Below, one piece after another: positions 50,511-59,180 of a DNA stretch of 64,000 nucleotides. Position numbers and translations under genes: made by a program. The stretch's first letter is position 1, and each line of letters begins with the position of its first letter. Below the pieces are notes generated by a model. It saw nothing but the letters and a program-made list of their open reading frames with translations, was not told the DNA's origin and did no database searches. The stretch lies in the NCBI RefSeq assembly GCF_905201705.1, contig NZ_CAJKOX010000012.1:1-64000 (forward strand), read 5' to 3'. Origin of the DNA: an uncultured Marvinbryantia sp. Lineage in GTDB: Bacteria > Bacillota > Clostridia > Lachnospirales > Lachnospiraceae.

Positions 50511-51425
50511 CTAATCTGACTGCGCCATCTTAAACTGGACAGCGGAAAGCACAGCAATAATAATCGCCAGGACAACTCCCATCGCATTACCGTAGCCATA
50601 GCGATACAGCTTGAACGCCGTGTGATAGATATAGTACATTATCGTATCTGTGCTGTGGTTCGGACCGCCGCTTGTCAGAAGCTGTATCAGCGCGAAGCAC
50701 TGGAAGCTGTTGATCGTCGTGATAACGAGGATGTAAAGCGTGGTCGGCATGATCTGCGGCCATTTAATCTTCCAGAAGCACTGCATCTTATTCGCTCCGT
50801 CTACCTCTGCAGCCTCCACCAGAGACGCGTCCACGTTGTTCAGCGCGGATACATAAAGCACGATCGGCTGTCCCACAGAGGTTGTAAGCAGAATCAGAAT
50901 AATACATCCAAGCGCAAATCGTTCATCGCCGAGCCAGTTGATGTTTTTGTCAATCAGTCCCAGGCCCTTGCCGACGTAGTTGAAAATACCATAGTAATTG
51001 TTGTACATCCATTTCCATACAACCGCAACTGCCACGGAACCGGTAACGACCGGAAGATAAAATACGCATCTGAGCAGGGAACACAAGGGCCCCTTCAAAT
51101 CGTAAATGATCGAACTTACCCACAGTGAAAAGATACAGGTTACAGGAACGGAAACTACTACAATAATAATGGTATTCCACAGTGCGCGCAGGAACACGCC
51201 GTCCTGGAACAGCTCTATATAATTTCCCAGTCCGACAAAGATATCCGCCCGGTTCATTGTAGAATCAAAGAAACTGGTAATCACACACTGAATCATCGGA
51301 TAAATAACAAACCCGACAAAAAATATCAGATTCGGCAGCATAAACGCATATCCCGCGATCGTTTCTCTGCGCACCAGCGCTCTGCTCATGCTGTAGCCAG
51401 TGTTTTTCTTTGCTTTACCGGCCAT
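50511..51425 (-). CDS. CUT1 ABC transporter permease, MalF type (sialic-acid locus)
   Basis: A 304-residue permease; the EAA loop reads VEAAEVDGANKMQCFWKIKWP. The start at 51425 follows GGGGGAGG. It pairs with the downstream MalG-type subunit. A hairpin lies between it and the binding-protein gene. No dedicated ATPase is encoded. Confidence 0.9.
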   Translation of the reverse strand: MAGKAKKNTGYSMSRALVRRETIAGYAFMLPNLIFFVGFVIYPMIQCVITSFFDSTMNRADIFVGLGNYIELFQDGVFLRALWNTIIIVVVSVPVTCIFSLWVSSIIYDLKGPLCSLLRCVFYLPVVTGSVAVAVVWKWMYNNYYGIFNYVGKGLGLIDKNINWLGDERFALGCIILILLTTSVGQPIVLYVSALNNVDASLVEAAEVDGANKMQCFWKIKWPQIMPTTLYILVITTINSFQCFALIQLLTSGGPNHSTDTIMYYIYHTAFKLYRYGYGNAMGVVLAIIIAVLSAVQFKMAQSD

Positions 51426-51483
51426 GAAGCCTCCCCCTTTCTCTTTTTGAACCTTCCCCTTCATACGCCACTACATATGAAGA

Positions 51484-51514
51484 CACCCTTCCCGCGCGCA
51501 AAGCAGGAAGGGTG
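51484..51514 (-). other. Intergenic hairpin between binding-protein and permease genes (sialic-acid locus)
   Basis: CACCCTTCC (51484-51492) pairs with GGAAGGGTG (51506-51514). It corresponds in position to the hairpins at 5233 and 35321 and probably sets the binding protein/permease ratio. Confidence 0.65.
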
Positions 51515-51574
51515 CACGAGTTCAGATAATTATTCCGTTATCAGATGATAACCTTTCCGCATTCACAGTACAGC

Positions 51575-52831
51575 CTACTGTCCTGCTGCTGCGTTTGCCG
51601 TGGTCTGGAATTCTGCAACTGCGGTAGCAACGTCTGCGCCGGTACCGATCTGCTGCAGCATGTTCCACCATGCGGTACGAGCCTCTGCCCATCCGCCAAC
51701 TACCTGGTAGTAGTCGCCCATGTACTGGGTGAAGATAGAGTACTCTGTCATCAGCTCATCGCCCTCGTAGATGTTTCCAAGATCCTTAACCGGCCAGTAT
51801 GTGGAAGCCTTTACGCTCTCTGCCGCCATGGATTCATCGTTTGCCATAAAGTCAATGAAAGTCTTCGCTGCTGCGATCTTCGCCTCGTCGCCGTTGTTGA
51901 AGATACCGAAGCCCCAGATACCGCCGCAAAGCTGCGGTTCGCCGCTCTCAGACGGGAATGCCATCGGAAGCGCATCAAACTCCATAAGCTCAGCATTGTT
52001 CTTTTCCTGTGCAACGTTCCAGCAGAATGCCATCGCCAGTGTGCCGTTGCAGAAGAGCTGGATCTCATCGCCGCCTGCGATGGATGCGTCAAAGTTGATG
52101 CCGTCCATGCCAGCCAGAAGCTCAAGAGCCTTGATGTTCTCTTCGCTGTCCAGTGTGTAAGCGGTGTGCTCTGCGTTTGTGAAGGTGCCGCCGTACAGGT
52201 TGTTTACCAGTGCGCGTGTACCCTGGTCTCCGCCCTGTCCGCTGCAGTATACTGCGCCAACCGGATCCTGTCCGCTCTCATAAACTGCCTTTACAGCGTT
52301 GATGAAGCCTTCGGTTGTCCAGGTGCGTGTTTCCTCATCGAGATACTGAAGAGCGTCTGCTGCTTCAAATACGTCTCTGTTGATCGCCATGGTGTGAGCT
52401 GTCATGCAAAGCGGATACTCATAGAATACGCCGTCGTTGCTCTGGCACGCTGCTTCTACGGAATCGTAGATCGCTTCTTTTGCTTCGTCTGTCCAGAGGT
52501 CCGCCAGGTCTACCATAAGCCCCTTTGCGCCCCAGTTTGCAACCAGACGCTCCGGTCCTTCAAATACGATATCCGGTGCCTGTCCGCCTTCGATCGCGGT
52601 GTTGATCTGGTCGTCGCCGTTGGTGTAATCAAGATATTCGATCTTTACGCTGATCTCCGGATGCGCCTCGTTGAATTTTGCTACCAGGCCGTCCATTACT
52701 TCTGCGTTGCCCCAATCACCAACCGGATAGGTCCACATTGTGATTTCTGTTGTTTCTCCTTCAGCAAATGCAGTCGCAGATAATGCCATCGTTCCAACAA
52801 GTGCAAGTGCTAAGATCCTACGGAATTTCAT
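51575..52831 (-). CDS. CUT1 ABC transporter solute-binding protein (sialic-acid locus)
   Basis: A 418-residue binding protein. The signal peptide (RRILALALVGTMALSATAFAEG) has an AFA cleavage site and no lipobox cysteine. The mature sequence begins EITMWTYPVGDWGN, and aromatic residues typical of sugar sites are frequent (FYEYPLCMTAHT, AFCWNV). It has its own strong promoter and a perfect hairpin right before its AAAGGAGG. Genes upstream encode sialate catabolism, so Neu5Ac or a sialylated sugar is the likely ligand. Confidence 0.9.
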   Translation of the reverse strand: MKFRRILALALVGTMALSATAFAEGETTEITMWTYPVGDWGNAEVMDGLVAKFNEAHPEISVKIEYLDYTNGDDQINTAIEGGQAPDIVFEGPERLVANWGAKGLMVDLADLWTDEAKEAIYDSVEAACQSNDGVFYEYPLCMTAHTMAINRDVFEAADALQYLDEETRTWTTEGFINAVKAVYESGQDPVGAVYCSGQGGDQGTRALVNNLYGGTFTNAEHTAYTLDSEENIKALELLAGMDGINFDASIAGGDEIQLFCNGTLAMAFCWNVAQEKNNAELMEFDALPMAFPSESGEPQLCGGIWGFGIFNNGDEAKIAAAKTFIDFMANDESMAAESVKASTYWPVKDLGNIYEGDELMTEYSIFTQYMGDYYQVVGGWAEARTAWWNMLQQIGTGADVATAVAEFQTTANAAAGQ

Positions 52832-52856
52832 ATTTAACGCCCTCCTTTAATTATTA

Positions 52857-52884
52857 GAATGAACAGGTCTTAGCCTGTTCATTC
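52857..52884 (-). promoter_or_regulatory. Perfect 11-bp hairpin in the leader of the binding-protein gene
   Basis: GAATGAACAGG (52857-52867) pairs exactly with CCTGTTCATTC (52874-52884) around TCTTAG, within the transcript and eight bases from the ribosome binding site. It could stabilise the mRNA 5' end, or as DNA serve as an operator centred about 35 bases after the -10. Confidence 0.7.
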
Positions 52885-52904
52885 TTTATAAATGTTGTAC
52901 CCTT

Positions 52905-52933
52905 ATTCTACATTTCTTTAGGCAATTTGTCAA
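52905..52933 (-). promoter_or_regulatory. Promoter of the sialic-acid importer genes
   Basis: TTGACA (complement of 52928-52933) and TAGAAT (complement of 52905-52910) with 17-base spacing. It gives the importer a start separate from that of nanA. Confidence 0.85.
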
Positions 52934-52978
52934 TATGTTTTTGAAAATATTTTCATTTTTTCATTTTCTGAAAAATTT

Positions 52979-53620
52979 TTACATAATCGTGGGAATTATT
53001 TTCAAAAGCGCCTGTGCAAGCTGTCTGTGCCCATCTTCCGTCAAATGCATGAAATCAACCTGGTTCGGTCCTGCAGATACCACCTGGTTCGCATCCAGGT
53101 AATGACAGCCCATCATTTTGGCGATCTGCTCATATTGCGCAGCAAGCCCTTCAGACTTCTTGGCACAGCCTCTTCCCATCGTCTGCGCCACCTCGGTGTC
53201 CGCATATTCTCTGCCGATATTCTGCGGCGTTACCACCAGGATATTTGGTTTTCCATCACGCCAGCAGTCCGTCGTGGCGATCGCTTTTGCGATCAGGCGC
53301 TTCAGTCCGAGCGCGATACACGCCGCCGAGGAGCCGAACCGTTCCTTTGTATCGTTCGTTCCCAGCATAATGATCAGCAGATCCACCGGCTCATGGCTCA
53401 TCAGGCAGGGATAAATGTAATCCAGACCGTTCAGCCCCTCGTGGATCGGATCGGTAAAGCAGGTCGTCCGCCCGCTCAATCCCTCTTCGAGCACAAGGTA
53501 ATCGTCGCCAAGTCCCTTCTGCAAAAGGCATGTCCAGCGCTGCGTCTCGTCAAATCTGCCGTTGTTTTCCGCACAGTAGCCATGCGTATTGGAATCCCCA
53601 AAGCAAACAATATGTTTCAT
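52979..53620 (-). CDS. SGNH/GDSL hydrolase, candidate sialate O-acetylesterase
   Basis: A 213-residue cytoplasmic esterase. The nucleophile S10 is in FGDSNTHG (block I), the oxyanion Asn in MLGTND (block III), and the Asp/His pair in LTEDGHRQLA (block V). It begins two bases after the nanE-like stop, and the start at 53620 follows GGAGG. In this operon the natural job would be removing O-acetyl groups from sialic acids or from N-acetylated intermediates; the sequence alone shows only the SGNH family. Confidence 0.82.
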   Translation of the reverse strand: MKHIVCFGDSNTHGYCAENNGRFDETQRWTCLLQKGLGDDYLVLEEGLSGRTTCFTDPIHEGLNGLDYIYPCLMSHEPVDLLIIMLGTNDTKERFGSSAACIALGLKRLIAKAIATTDCWRDGKPNILVVTPQNIGREYADTEVAQTMGRGCAKKSEGLAAQYEQIAKMMGCHYLDANQVVSAGPNQVDFMHLTEDGHRQLAQALLKIIPTIM

Positions 53621-53621
53621 C

Positions 53622-54320
53622 TTATCTTGCCTCCACAGCACTGATAAATCTCTGCGCGATCTCAAGCGGTCTGGTGATTGCCCCGCCAACTACCACAGCG
53701 AACGCCCCGGCGTCGAGCATCTTAACCGCCTGCTCCGGTGAATGTATCCTTCCCTCTCCGATCACAGGGATATCCAGCGCTGCAGAAAGCTCTTTCACCA
53801 GCTCGTAGTTCGGTCCGTCCGTCTTTTCGGTATAACTGGTATAGCCGTTCATCGTCGTTCCAACGATATCCATGCCAAGCTTCCATGCGCGCACACCCTC
53901 TTCATAGGTAGAAATGTCCGCCATCAGGATCGCTTCCGGATATTTTGCACGCACCTCCGTTATAAACTCACTGATAGTCTTCCCGTCGCCGCGCTTCTGA
54001 TCGGTGCAGTCCAGGGCGATAATGTCGGAGCCTGCCGCCACAAGGTCATCCACCTCTTTCATGGTCGGCGTGATATAGCTTTCAAATCCCTCATACTGTA
54101 TTTTCACAAGCCCGATCACCGGCAGCCCGGTTTCTTCCTTGATTGCAACCACGTCACGGATACTGCTGGTGCGGATCATCGGAGTGCCCGCCCGCTTTGC
54201 GGCTCTCGCCATCAGATACATGATGGATTTCTCTTCCACATAAAGCGGCTCGCCCGGCACTGCCTGGCAGGACACGATCACTTTTCCCTTCATCTTCGCA
54301 AAGAGTTCTTCTTTATTCAC
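53622..54320 (-). CDS. nanE: N-acetylmannosamine-6-phosphate 2-epimerase
   Basis: A 232-residue (beta/alpha)8 enzyme that converts ManNAc-6-P to GlcNAc-6-P. NanE hallmarks: VIVSCQAVPGEPLY at the N-terminus, GLVKIQYEGFESYITP, IIALDCTDQKR and VIGEGRIHSPEQA. The start is a GTG at 54320 preceded by GGGAGGG; the longer frame overlaps the kinase gene. It lies between nanK and the esterase gene, with gaps of one to 13 bases. Confidence 0.94.
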   Translation of the reverse strand: MNKEELFAKMKGKVIVSCQAVPGEPLYVEEKSIMYLMARAAKRAGTPMIRTSSIRDVVAIKEETGLPVIGLVKIQYEGFESYITPTMKEVDDLVAAGSDIIALDCTDQKRGDGKTISEFITEVRAKYPEAILMADISTYEEGVRAWKLGMDIVGTTMNGYTSYTEKTDGPNYELVKELSAALDIPVIGEGRIHSPEQAVKMLDAGAFAVVVGGAITRPLEIAQRFISAVEAR

Positions 54321-54333
54321 AAAATTTCCCTCC

Positions 54334-55218
54334 CTATCTTTTCTCATGCAGCACGGATGCGCCGAGCATCCCCGCGCGATTTCCAAGCTCCGCTTTTTTC
54401 AGCTCCACGCCGCGGAAGCTCGGTATCGTATTCCTGTATAACCGTTCTTTGATTTTTTCCAGCACGCAGGGCTGCTCCATCACACCGCCGCCCAGGATAA
54501 TGCCTCCGGGGTTCAGCATATGAATGATCGTGATAAGACCGTAGACGATCTCACCGATCCATTCATCGATGACCGCCGCCACCTCCGGCTCTTCTTTTCT
54601 TTCAAAAACAAGACGCCCGTTCGAAAGCGACTCATCCAGCGCCCTTGCGCGCTCCACCAGCGCAGTGGCGGAAGCGTACTTTTCATAGCAGCCGGAGAAA
54701 AAATCTTTTTCCGGATCGCGATCCTCCGGGTGCGTGACTAACGCCCCGAATTCTCCGGCAGAAAAGCTGCTGCCTGAGTACAGCTTTCCGCCGAGAAACA
54801 GCGCCCCGCCAACGCCGGTTCCGTAGGTAAGGCAGGCAAAATCACGCATTCCTCTGCCTGCGCCGAACACCGCCTCGCCGAGCGCCGCCGCATTCACATC
54901 GTTTTCCACGGCGGTCGGAAGCTGGAATTTTTCTTCCATCATATCCTTCAGGCGCATACCTGTATAGCCTGGAATATTTTCGTTTGCCCAGATAATGCTT
55001 CCCTGCACCGGGTTCACCTGTCCCGCCGTGCTGATGCCGATCCTTGAAAACGCGTGCTCCCTCCGGTATCCTTCGATGATCTCCTGCGCGCGCGCTGCGA
55101 CATGCGCGCCCCCAAGCTTCGCCTCTGTGGGAAATTCTTTGAGAGCGCTTAAATTTCCGTTCTCACAGATACCGGCTTTGATCGCCGTCCCGCCGATATC
55201 CAACACACAGATTTTCAT
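54334..55218 (-). CDS. nanK: ROK-family N-acetylmannosamine kinase
   Basis: A 294-residue sugar kinase giving ManNAc-6-P. ROK features: DIGGTAIKAG (phosphate-1 motif), ENDVNAAALGEA with the catalytic Asp, and YGTGVGGALFLGGKL. The usual ROK zinc motif (GxH...CxCGxxGC) is reduced here to THPEDRDPEKDFFSGC, so zinc is probably not bound. Its place between nanA and nanE supports ManNAc as substrate over glucose. Confidence 0.9.
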   Translation of the reverse strand: MKICVLDIGGTAIKAGICENGNLSALKEFPTEAKLGGAHVAARAQEIIEGYRREHAFSRIGISTAGQVNPVQGSIIWANENIPGYTGMRLKDMMEEKFQLPTAVENDVNAAALGEAVFGAGRGMRDFACLTYGTGVGGALFLGGKLYSGSSFSAGEFGALVTHPEDRDPEKDFFSGCYEKYASATALVERARALDESLSNGRLVFERKEEPEVAAVIDEWIGEIVYGLITIIHMLNPGGIILGGGVMEQPCVLEKIKERLYRNTIPSFRGVELKKAELGNRAGMLGASVLHEKR

Positions 55219-55266
55219 GTTTCCCTCCTCTGCCGCGGTTCCGCCGCATTGCCGCAGTTCGCAGCC

Positions 55267-56184
55267 TCAGCAGAATTTCGCGATCGCTTCGTCGATCATC
55301 TTCGCGCACTTTTCTACCTGCGGCATATCCTCCGGGATCAGAGACGGAAGCGGTTTACGCACGCCGCCAAGCTCCAGACCGTCGCGTATCTTCATGACCT
55401 CTTTCATCACCGCATACAGGTTGCCGTGGCACGCGCACATCGCATAGATGATCGCATCCGCCGCGTTCTGTACATCCTGCGCCTCTTTGATCCTGCCGGC
55501 GTCCACCAGCTCCTTGATCTTCAGATACAGCTCTGGCATTACCCCGTAGGTTCCGCCGATTCCGCCGTCCGCACCGATCGCAAGACCGGAAACAAGCTGC
55601 TCATCGGGACCGTTGAACACGATAAAGCCCTCGCCGCCTTCCATCTTGAACATCTGGATATCCTGCGTCGGCATGGAGCTGTTCTTTACGGCAACTACTC
55701 TCGGATTTTTTCTCATTTCCTTAAAAAGCGGCATCGTCAGCGCCACGCCCGCGAGCTGCGGGATATTATAGATCACAAAATCCGTGTTCGGAGCCGCCGC
55801 GGAAATGTCATTCCAGTACTGCGCGATCGCATGCTCCGGCAGATGGAAATAAATCGGCGGGATCGCCGCGATCGCATCCACCCCAAGGCTCTCCGCATGT
55901 CTTGCCAGCTCCTGGCTCTCTGCCGTATTGTTGCAGGCAACGTGCGCGATAACTGTCAGCTTACCCTCCGCCGCTTTCATCACGTGCTCCAGCGTCAGCT
56001 TTCTGTCAGCAACCGTCTGATAGATGCACTCTCCCGAAGAACCGCCTACATAAACGCCCTTTACGCCCTTTTTTACAAGATGGCGTGTCAGCGCCTCCAC
56101 CCGTTCTCCGTCTACCTCTCCGTTCTCATCATAGCAGGCATAAAATGCCGGAATGATGCCCTGGTACTTCTCCGCTTTGCTCAT
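55267..56184 (-). CDS. nanA: N-acetylneuraminate lyase
   Basis: A 305-residue class I aldolase that splits Neu5Ac into ManNAc and pyruvate. Seen are the pyruvate-carboxylate motif GGSSGE (47-52), Y139 in YNIPQLAG and the Schiff-base lysine K167 in AVKNSS. YNIP followed by the family-specific spacing favours the lyase over dihydrodipicolinate synthase. It is first in the operon nanA-nanK-nanE-esterase and divergent from the RpiR regulator. Confidence 0.92.
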   Translation of the reverse strand: MSKAEKYQGIIPAFYACYDENGEVDGERVEALTRHLVKKGVKGVYVGGSSGECIYQTVADRKLTLEHVMKAAEGKLTVIAHVACNNTAESQELARHAESLGVDAIAAIPPIYFHLPEHAIAQYWNDISAAAPNTDFVIYNIPQLAGVALTMPLFKEMRKNPRVVAVKNSSMPTQDIQMFKMEGGEGFIVFNGPDEQLVSGLAIGADGGIGGTYGVMPELYLKIKELVDAGRIKEAQDVQNAADAIIYAMCACHGNLYAVMKEVMKIRDGLELGGVRKPLPSLIPEDMPQVEKCAKMIDEAIAKFC

Positions 56185-56233
56185 ACTATCCCTTCCTTTC
56201 TTTATTTTGGGACATGCCGTCCCAGCTATTTTT

Positions 56234-56262
56234 ATTATACTCTACCGGAAAATTATTTTCAA
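56234..56262 (-). promoter_or_regulatory. Promoter of the nanA operon
   Basis: TTGAAA (complement of 56257-56262) and TATAAT (complement of 56234-56239), 17 bases apart. Confidence 0.85.
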
Positions 56263-56310
56263 TAAAATTGTTCCTGAAATTCCATTTCATTTTTAGTTTA
56301 TAACCTTTAC

Positions 56311-56339
56311 TTGCAGAGGAAGCATTTTTACTTTATAAT
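56311..56339 (+). promoter_or_regulatory. Promoter of the RpiR-family gene
   Basis: TTGCAG (56311-56316) and TATAAT (56334-56339) with 17-base spacing, back to back with the nanA promoter; a shared regulator site between them is likely. Confidence 0.8.
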
Positions 56340-56384
56340 AGTAGGAAATACTAAACGGAAAAATCTTACGAAAGGAGGTTTTCT

Positions 56385-57242
56385 ATGTCTGTTAATATCC
56401 TGGATTATATCACGGAGCAATATCCCTCATTCACCCGCTCCGGCAAAAAGCTGGCTGATTATATTTTTGCAAACACCACGGAAACGCAGTATCTTTCCAT
56501 TTCAGCGCTTGCGGAAAAAAGCGGGGTTTCGGAAGCTACCATCACACGTTTCTGCCACAAGCTCGGTTTAGCGGGTTACAACGACTTCAAGCTTGCGATC
56601 GCAAAATCAGACCGCGTGACGGATATGGGCGAGCCGTCCGGCACCCCCTCCACGATCACCTCGCAGGACAGCCTTTCCAGTATCTTCCAGAAGCTGCTGT
56701 CTGCAAATATCCTGTCTCTCACAGAGACCTTTGATCTGCTGGACGAAAAGGCAATTTCGAAAGCGGTCGATCTGCTCTACGATGCGCGCCACGTTTACTG
56801 CTTCGGGCATGGAAGCAGTTCTGTGATGGCAATGGAAGCATGGGCGCGGTTCAGCACGGCGTCCACGCAGTTCATCCACATCGCGGATTCCCATATGCAG
56901 ATGCTTTCCACTGCGCTCGCCACCCCGCAGGATGTGATTTTATTTTTCTCTTACTCCGGCGCCACCCGCGACATGGAGGACATTATGAACGTCGCGCACC
57001 AGCGCAAAATTCCCGTGATCCTGGTCACACACTTTCCAAAATCGCAGGCTGCCGCCTTTGCCGACGTCATCCTGCTGTGCGGCTACAACGAAAGCCCGCT
57101 CCAATCCGGCTCCATCGCGGCAAGGATGGGGCAGATGCTCATCATCGACTGTCTGTTCCACGGCTTCTGCCTGAAAAGCCCCGGATACTATGCGTCCGCA
57201 AAGGCGACCGCCGCGGAAGCAATCGCAAAAAAACTGCTGTAA
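56385..57242 (+). CDS. RpiR/MurR-family regulator of the sialic-acid operon
   Basis: A 285-residue regulator: an N-terminal helix-turn-helix (LSISALAEKSGVSEATITRFCHKLGLAGYNDF, about 45-75) and a SIS sugar-phosphate-binding domain (VYCFGHGSSSVMAMEAWARF, then DVILFFSYSGATRDMEDIM). Start after AAAGGAGG. Divergence from nanA and the known role of RpiR proteins in nan clusters, where ManNAc-6-P or GlcNAc-6-P is the effector, make it the probable controller. It ends against a strong bidirectional terminator. Confidence 0.92.
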   Translation: MSVNILDYITEQYPSFTRSGKKLADYIFANTTETQYLSISALAEKSGVSEATITRFCHKLGLAGYNDFKLAIAKSDRVTDMGEPSGTPSTITSQDSLSSIFQKLLSANILSLTETFDLLDEKAISKAVDLLYDARHVYCFGHGSSSVMAMEAWARFSTASTQFIHIADSHMQMLSTALATPQDVILFFSYSGATRDMEDIMNVAHQRKIPVILVTHFPKSQAAAFADVILLCGYNESPLQSGSIAARMGQMLIIDCLFHGFCLKSPGYYASAKATAAEAIAKKLL

Positions 57243-57244
57243 AA

Positions 57245-57300
57245 ATGCTCTGAGTGGTCTCCACCGCAAACGCATCCGCGGTGAATACCACTCAGAGCAT
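57245..57300. terminator. Bidirectional terminator between convergent genes
   Basis: A perfect 14-bp stem, ATGCTCTGAGTGGT (57245-57258) with ACCACTCAGAGCAT (57287-57300), plus an inner CACCGC/GCGGTG stem. A-run on the left and T-run on the right serve both the RpiR gene and the convergent importer operon. Confidence 0.9.
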
Positions 57301-57327
57301 ATTTTATTTAAATCACAGATCGGGCAT

Positions 57328-58194
57328 TTATCCCTTTACGCCGCCGCTTGTCAGACCGCCCACCAGATGCTTCTCGATACAGATAAAGAGAATGACAACC
57401 GGTATGGTAGCAAACAGCGATGATGCAAACAGATACTGCCACTCGATCATATTGTAGCCGTTAAATACCGTGATGCCGACCGTCAGCGGTTTCAGAAGGT
57501 CGCTGGAGATCAGCGTCAGCGCAACCGTGTACTCGTTCCACGCATTGATAAACACGAAGATCAGCGCCGTCACAATGCCAGGTGCCGCTACCGGGAGAAG
57601 AACCCGGATCATCGCCTGGAGCTGATTGCAGCCGTCAATCGTCGCCGCCTGCTCCATCTCCGGAGAGATCGACATAAAGGTCCCCCGCAGAAGCCAGATG
57701 GCAAACGCCTGGTTAAACGCCGCGTTGATAAAGATCAGACCAAGCAGGCTGTCGGTGAGATGCAGCACGCTCATGACCTTGTAAATACCCACCAGAAGCA
57801 CGACCGGCGCAAACATCTGGGAAACGATCACCAGACCGAGGAAAAATTTCTTTCCCTTAAACTTCATGCGCGACAGCGCATAAGCCGCCGGAATACCGCA
57901 GAGGATCGCGATTGCCGTCGCTCCGCCTGATATCAGAATGGAATTGATAAAGTAGCGTCCCAGCGGCGCCAGGCTCCAGATATCCACGAAGTTTTCCCAC
58001 TCCCACTCGATCGGGAGCAGCGTGCCCTTCATGGAATAGATTTCCGCGCGGGATTTCAGCGCTGTGGTAAACATCACAAAATAAGGATACAGCGTTACCA
58101 GGACCATTACAATGATCGCCACATACAGCAGCACCCTGAGCACTTTATCCTTGGGTGTACGCGCTTTCTTGATGTACTTTTTTTCTTTACTCAT
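57328..58194 (-). CDS. CUT1 ABC transporter permease, MalG type (kinase-linked system)
   Basis: A 288-residue permease; a variant EAA loop, EQAATIDGCNQLQAMIRVLLP, with Q in place of the usual second E/A, and C-terminus VGGLTSGGVKG. It overlaps the upstream permease by eight bases. It belongs to the operon with the binding protein at 59181, divergent from an N-acetylhexosamine kinase gene, so HexNAc-containing disaccharides are plausible substrates. Confidence 0.9.
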   Translation of the reverse strand: MSKEKKYIKKARTPKDKVLRVLLYVAIIVMVLVTLYPYFVMFTTALKSRAEIYSMKGTLLPIEWEWENFVDIWSLAPLGRYFINSILISGGATAIAILCGIPAAYALSRMKFKGKKFFLGLVIVSQMFAPVVLLVGIYKVMSVLHLTDSLLGLIFINAAFNQAFAIWLLRGTFMSISPEMEQAATIDGCNQLQAMIRVLLPVAAPGIVTALIFVFINAWNEYTVALTLISSDLLKPLTVGITVFNGYNMIEWQYLFASSLFATIPVVILFICIEKHLVGGLTSGGVKG

Positions 58195-59077
58195 CCTGCT
58201 CCTCCTTTCTTAAAGAAGCAATCATATAGACGGAGGCACAGACGCACAGAATCAGAAAGCCGATTACGGAAATCGCCGCCGCTTCACCGGTTCTGCCTTT
58301 ATAAAATGCCTGCTTATACAGGTAAGTAACAAGGGTATCGGTACGGTTTGCCGGGTCTCCCTTGGTGATCGTCCAGACGATCGGAAAGGAATTGAATACA
58401 TAAATAATATTCAGTACCGTGCTGACGGTAAGGGACGATTTTACAAGCGGGATCGTGATATTGAACAGCTTCTGCCAGAATCCCGCTCCGTCCACCGTTG
58501 CCGATTCATAATAAGATGCGTCAATACTCTGCAGCCCGGAAAGCACGCAAAAAGTGACAAACGGAATCGTTACAAAAATACCAACCCAGCACTCCCATGC
58601 GAAATAAGCGCCCGGCGTGGGCGTCCAGTTCACAGGACTGCTGATAAGCCCCAGCTTCAAAAGCAGGGTATTTAAGGTACCGTAATCCGGGTTAATGATA
58701 AATTTCCAGACGCCGGCCTGGATGATCAGCGATGTCGCCCAGGGAAATACAACGATCGCGCGCGCAACCTTTCTTCCGCGGAATTCGTTGTTCAGCATGA
58801 GCGCCAGCGCAAAACCGATGAGGGTGGACAGACCTACTACCACGATCGTCCATACGAGTGTGTTCTTCAGTACCATCCCGAAGGTAGAGCCTGTGACCAC
58901 TTTTTTAAAGTTGTCAAGCCCCGCAAAGCCCTTGATGATACCGGCTCTGCTCACTTCACTCAGGGACGTGCGGAACACCTCGAAAATCGGAAACAGAATA
59001 AAAACTGTCATTAATAAAATGCTCGGAAGCAGCCAGATATAGGGACTCGCCGCCTTTAATAGATTCTTTTTTTTCAT
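58187..59077 (-). CDS. CUT1 ABC transporter permease, MalF type (kinase-linked system)
   Basis: A 296-residue permease; the EAA-like loop reads YESATVDGAGFWQKLFNITIP. The leading helix follows KAASPYIWLLPSILLM. It forms the channel with the following gene. A perfect GC-rich hairpin separates it from the binding-protein gene. Confidence 0.9.
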   Translation of the reverse strand: MKKKNLLKAASPYIWLLPSILLMTVFILFPIFEVFRTSLSEVSRAGIIKGFAGLDNFKKVVTGSTFGMVLKNTLVWTIVVVGLSTLIGFALALMLNNEFRGRKVARAIVVFPWATSLIIQAGVWKFIINPDYGTLNTLLLKLGLISSPVNWTPTPGAYFAWECWVGIFVTIPFVTFCVLSGLQSIDASYYESATVDGAGFWQKLFNITIPLVKSSLTVSTVLNIIYVFNSFPIVWTITKGDPANRTDTLVTYLYKQAFYKGRTGEAAAISVIGFLILCVCASVYMIASLRKEEQDE

Positions 59078-59111
59078 GTTTCACCACCAGTTTGAGACTT
59101 ATCTGTACAAA

Positions 59112-59138
59112 GAGCCGGGCCTTTGTGCAGCCCGGCTC
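59112..59138 (-). other. Intergenic hairpin between binding-protein and permease genes (kinase-linked system)
   Basis: GAGCCGGGC (59112-59120) pairs exactly with GCCCGGCTC (59130-59138). It stands where the other importer operons also carry a stem, supporting a general scheme for uneven expression. Confidence 0.7.
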
Positions 59139-59180
59139 CCGGTTCTCTTTTTTGAGAAAATAAAGTATGTGTTTCGAAAA

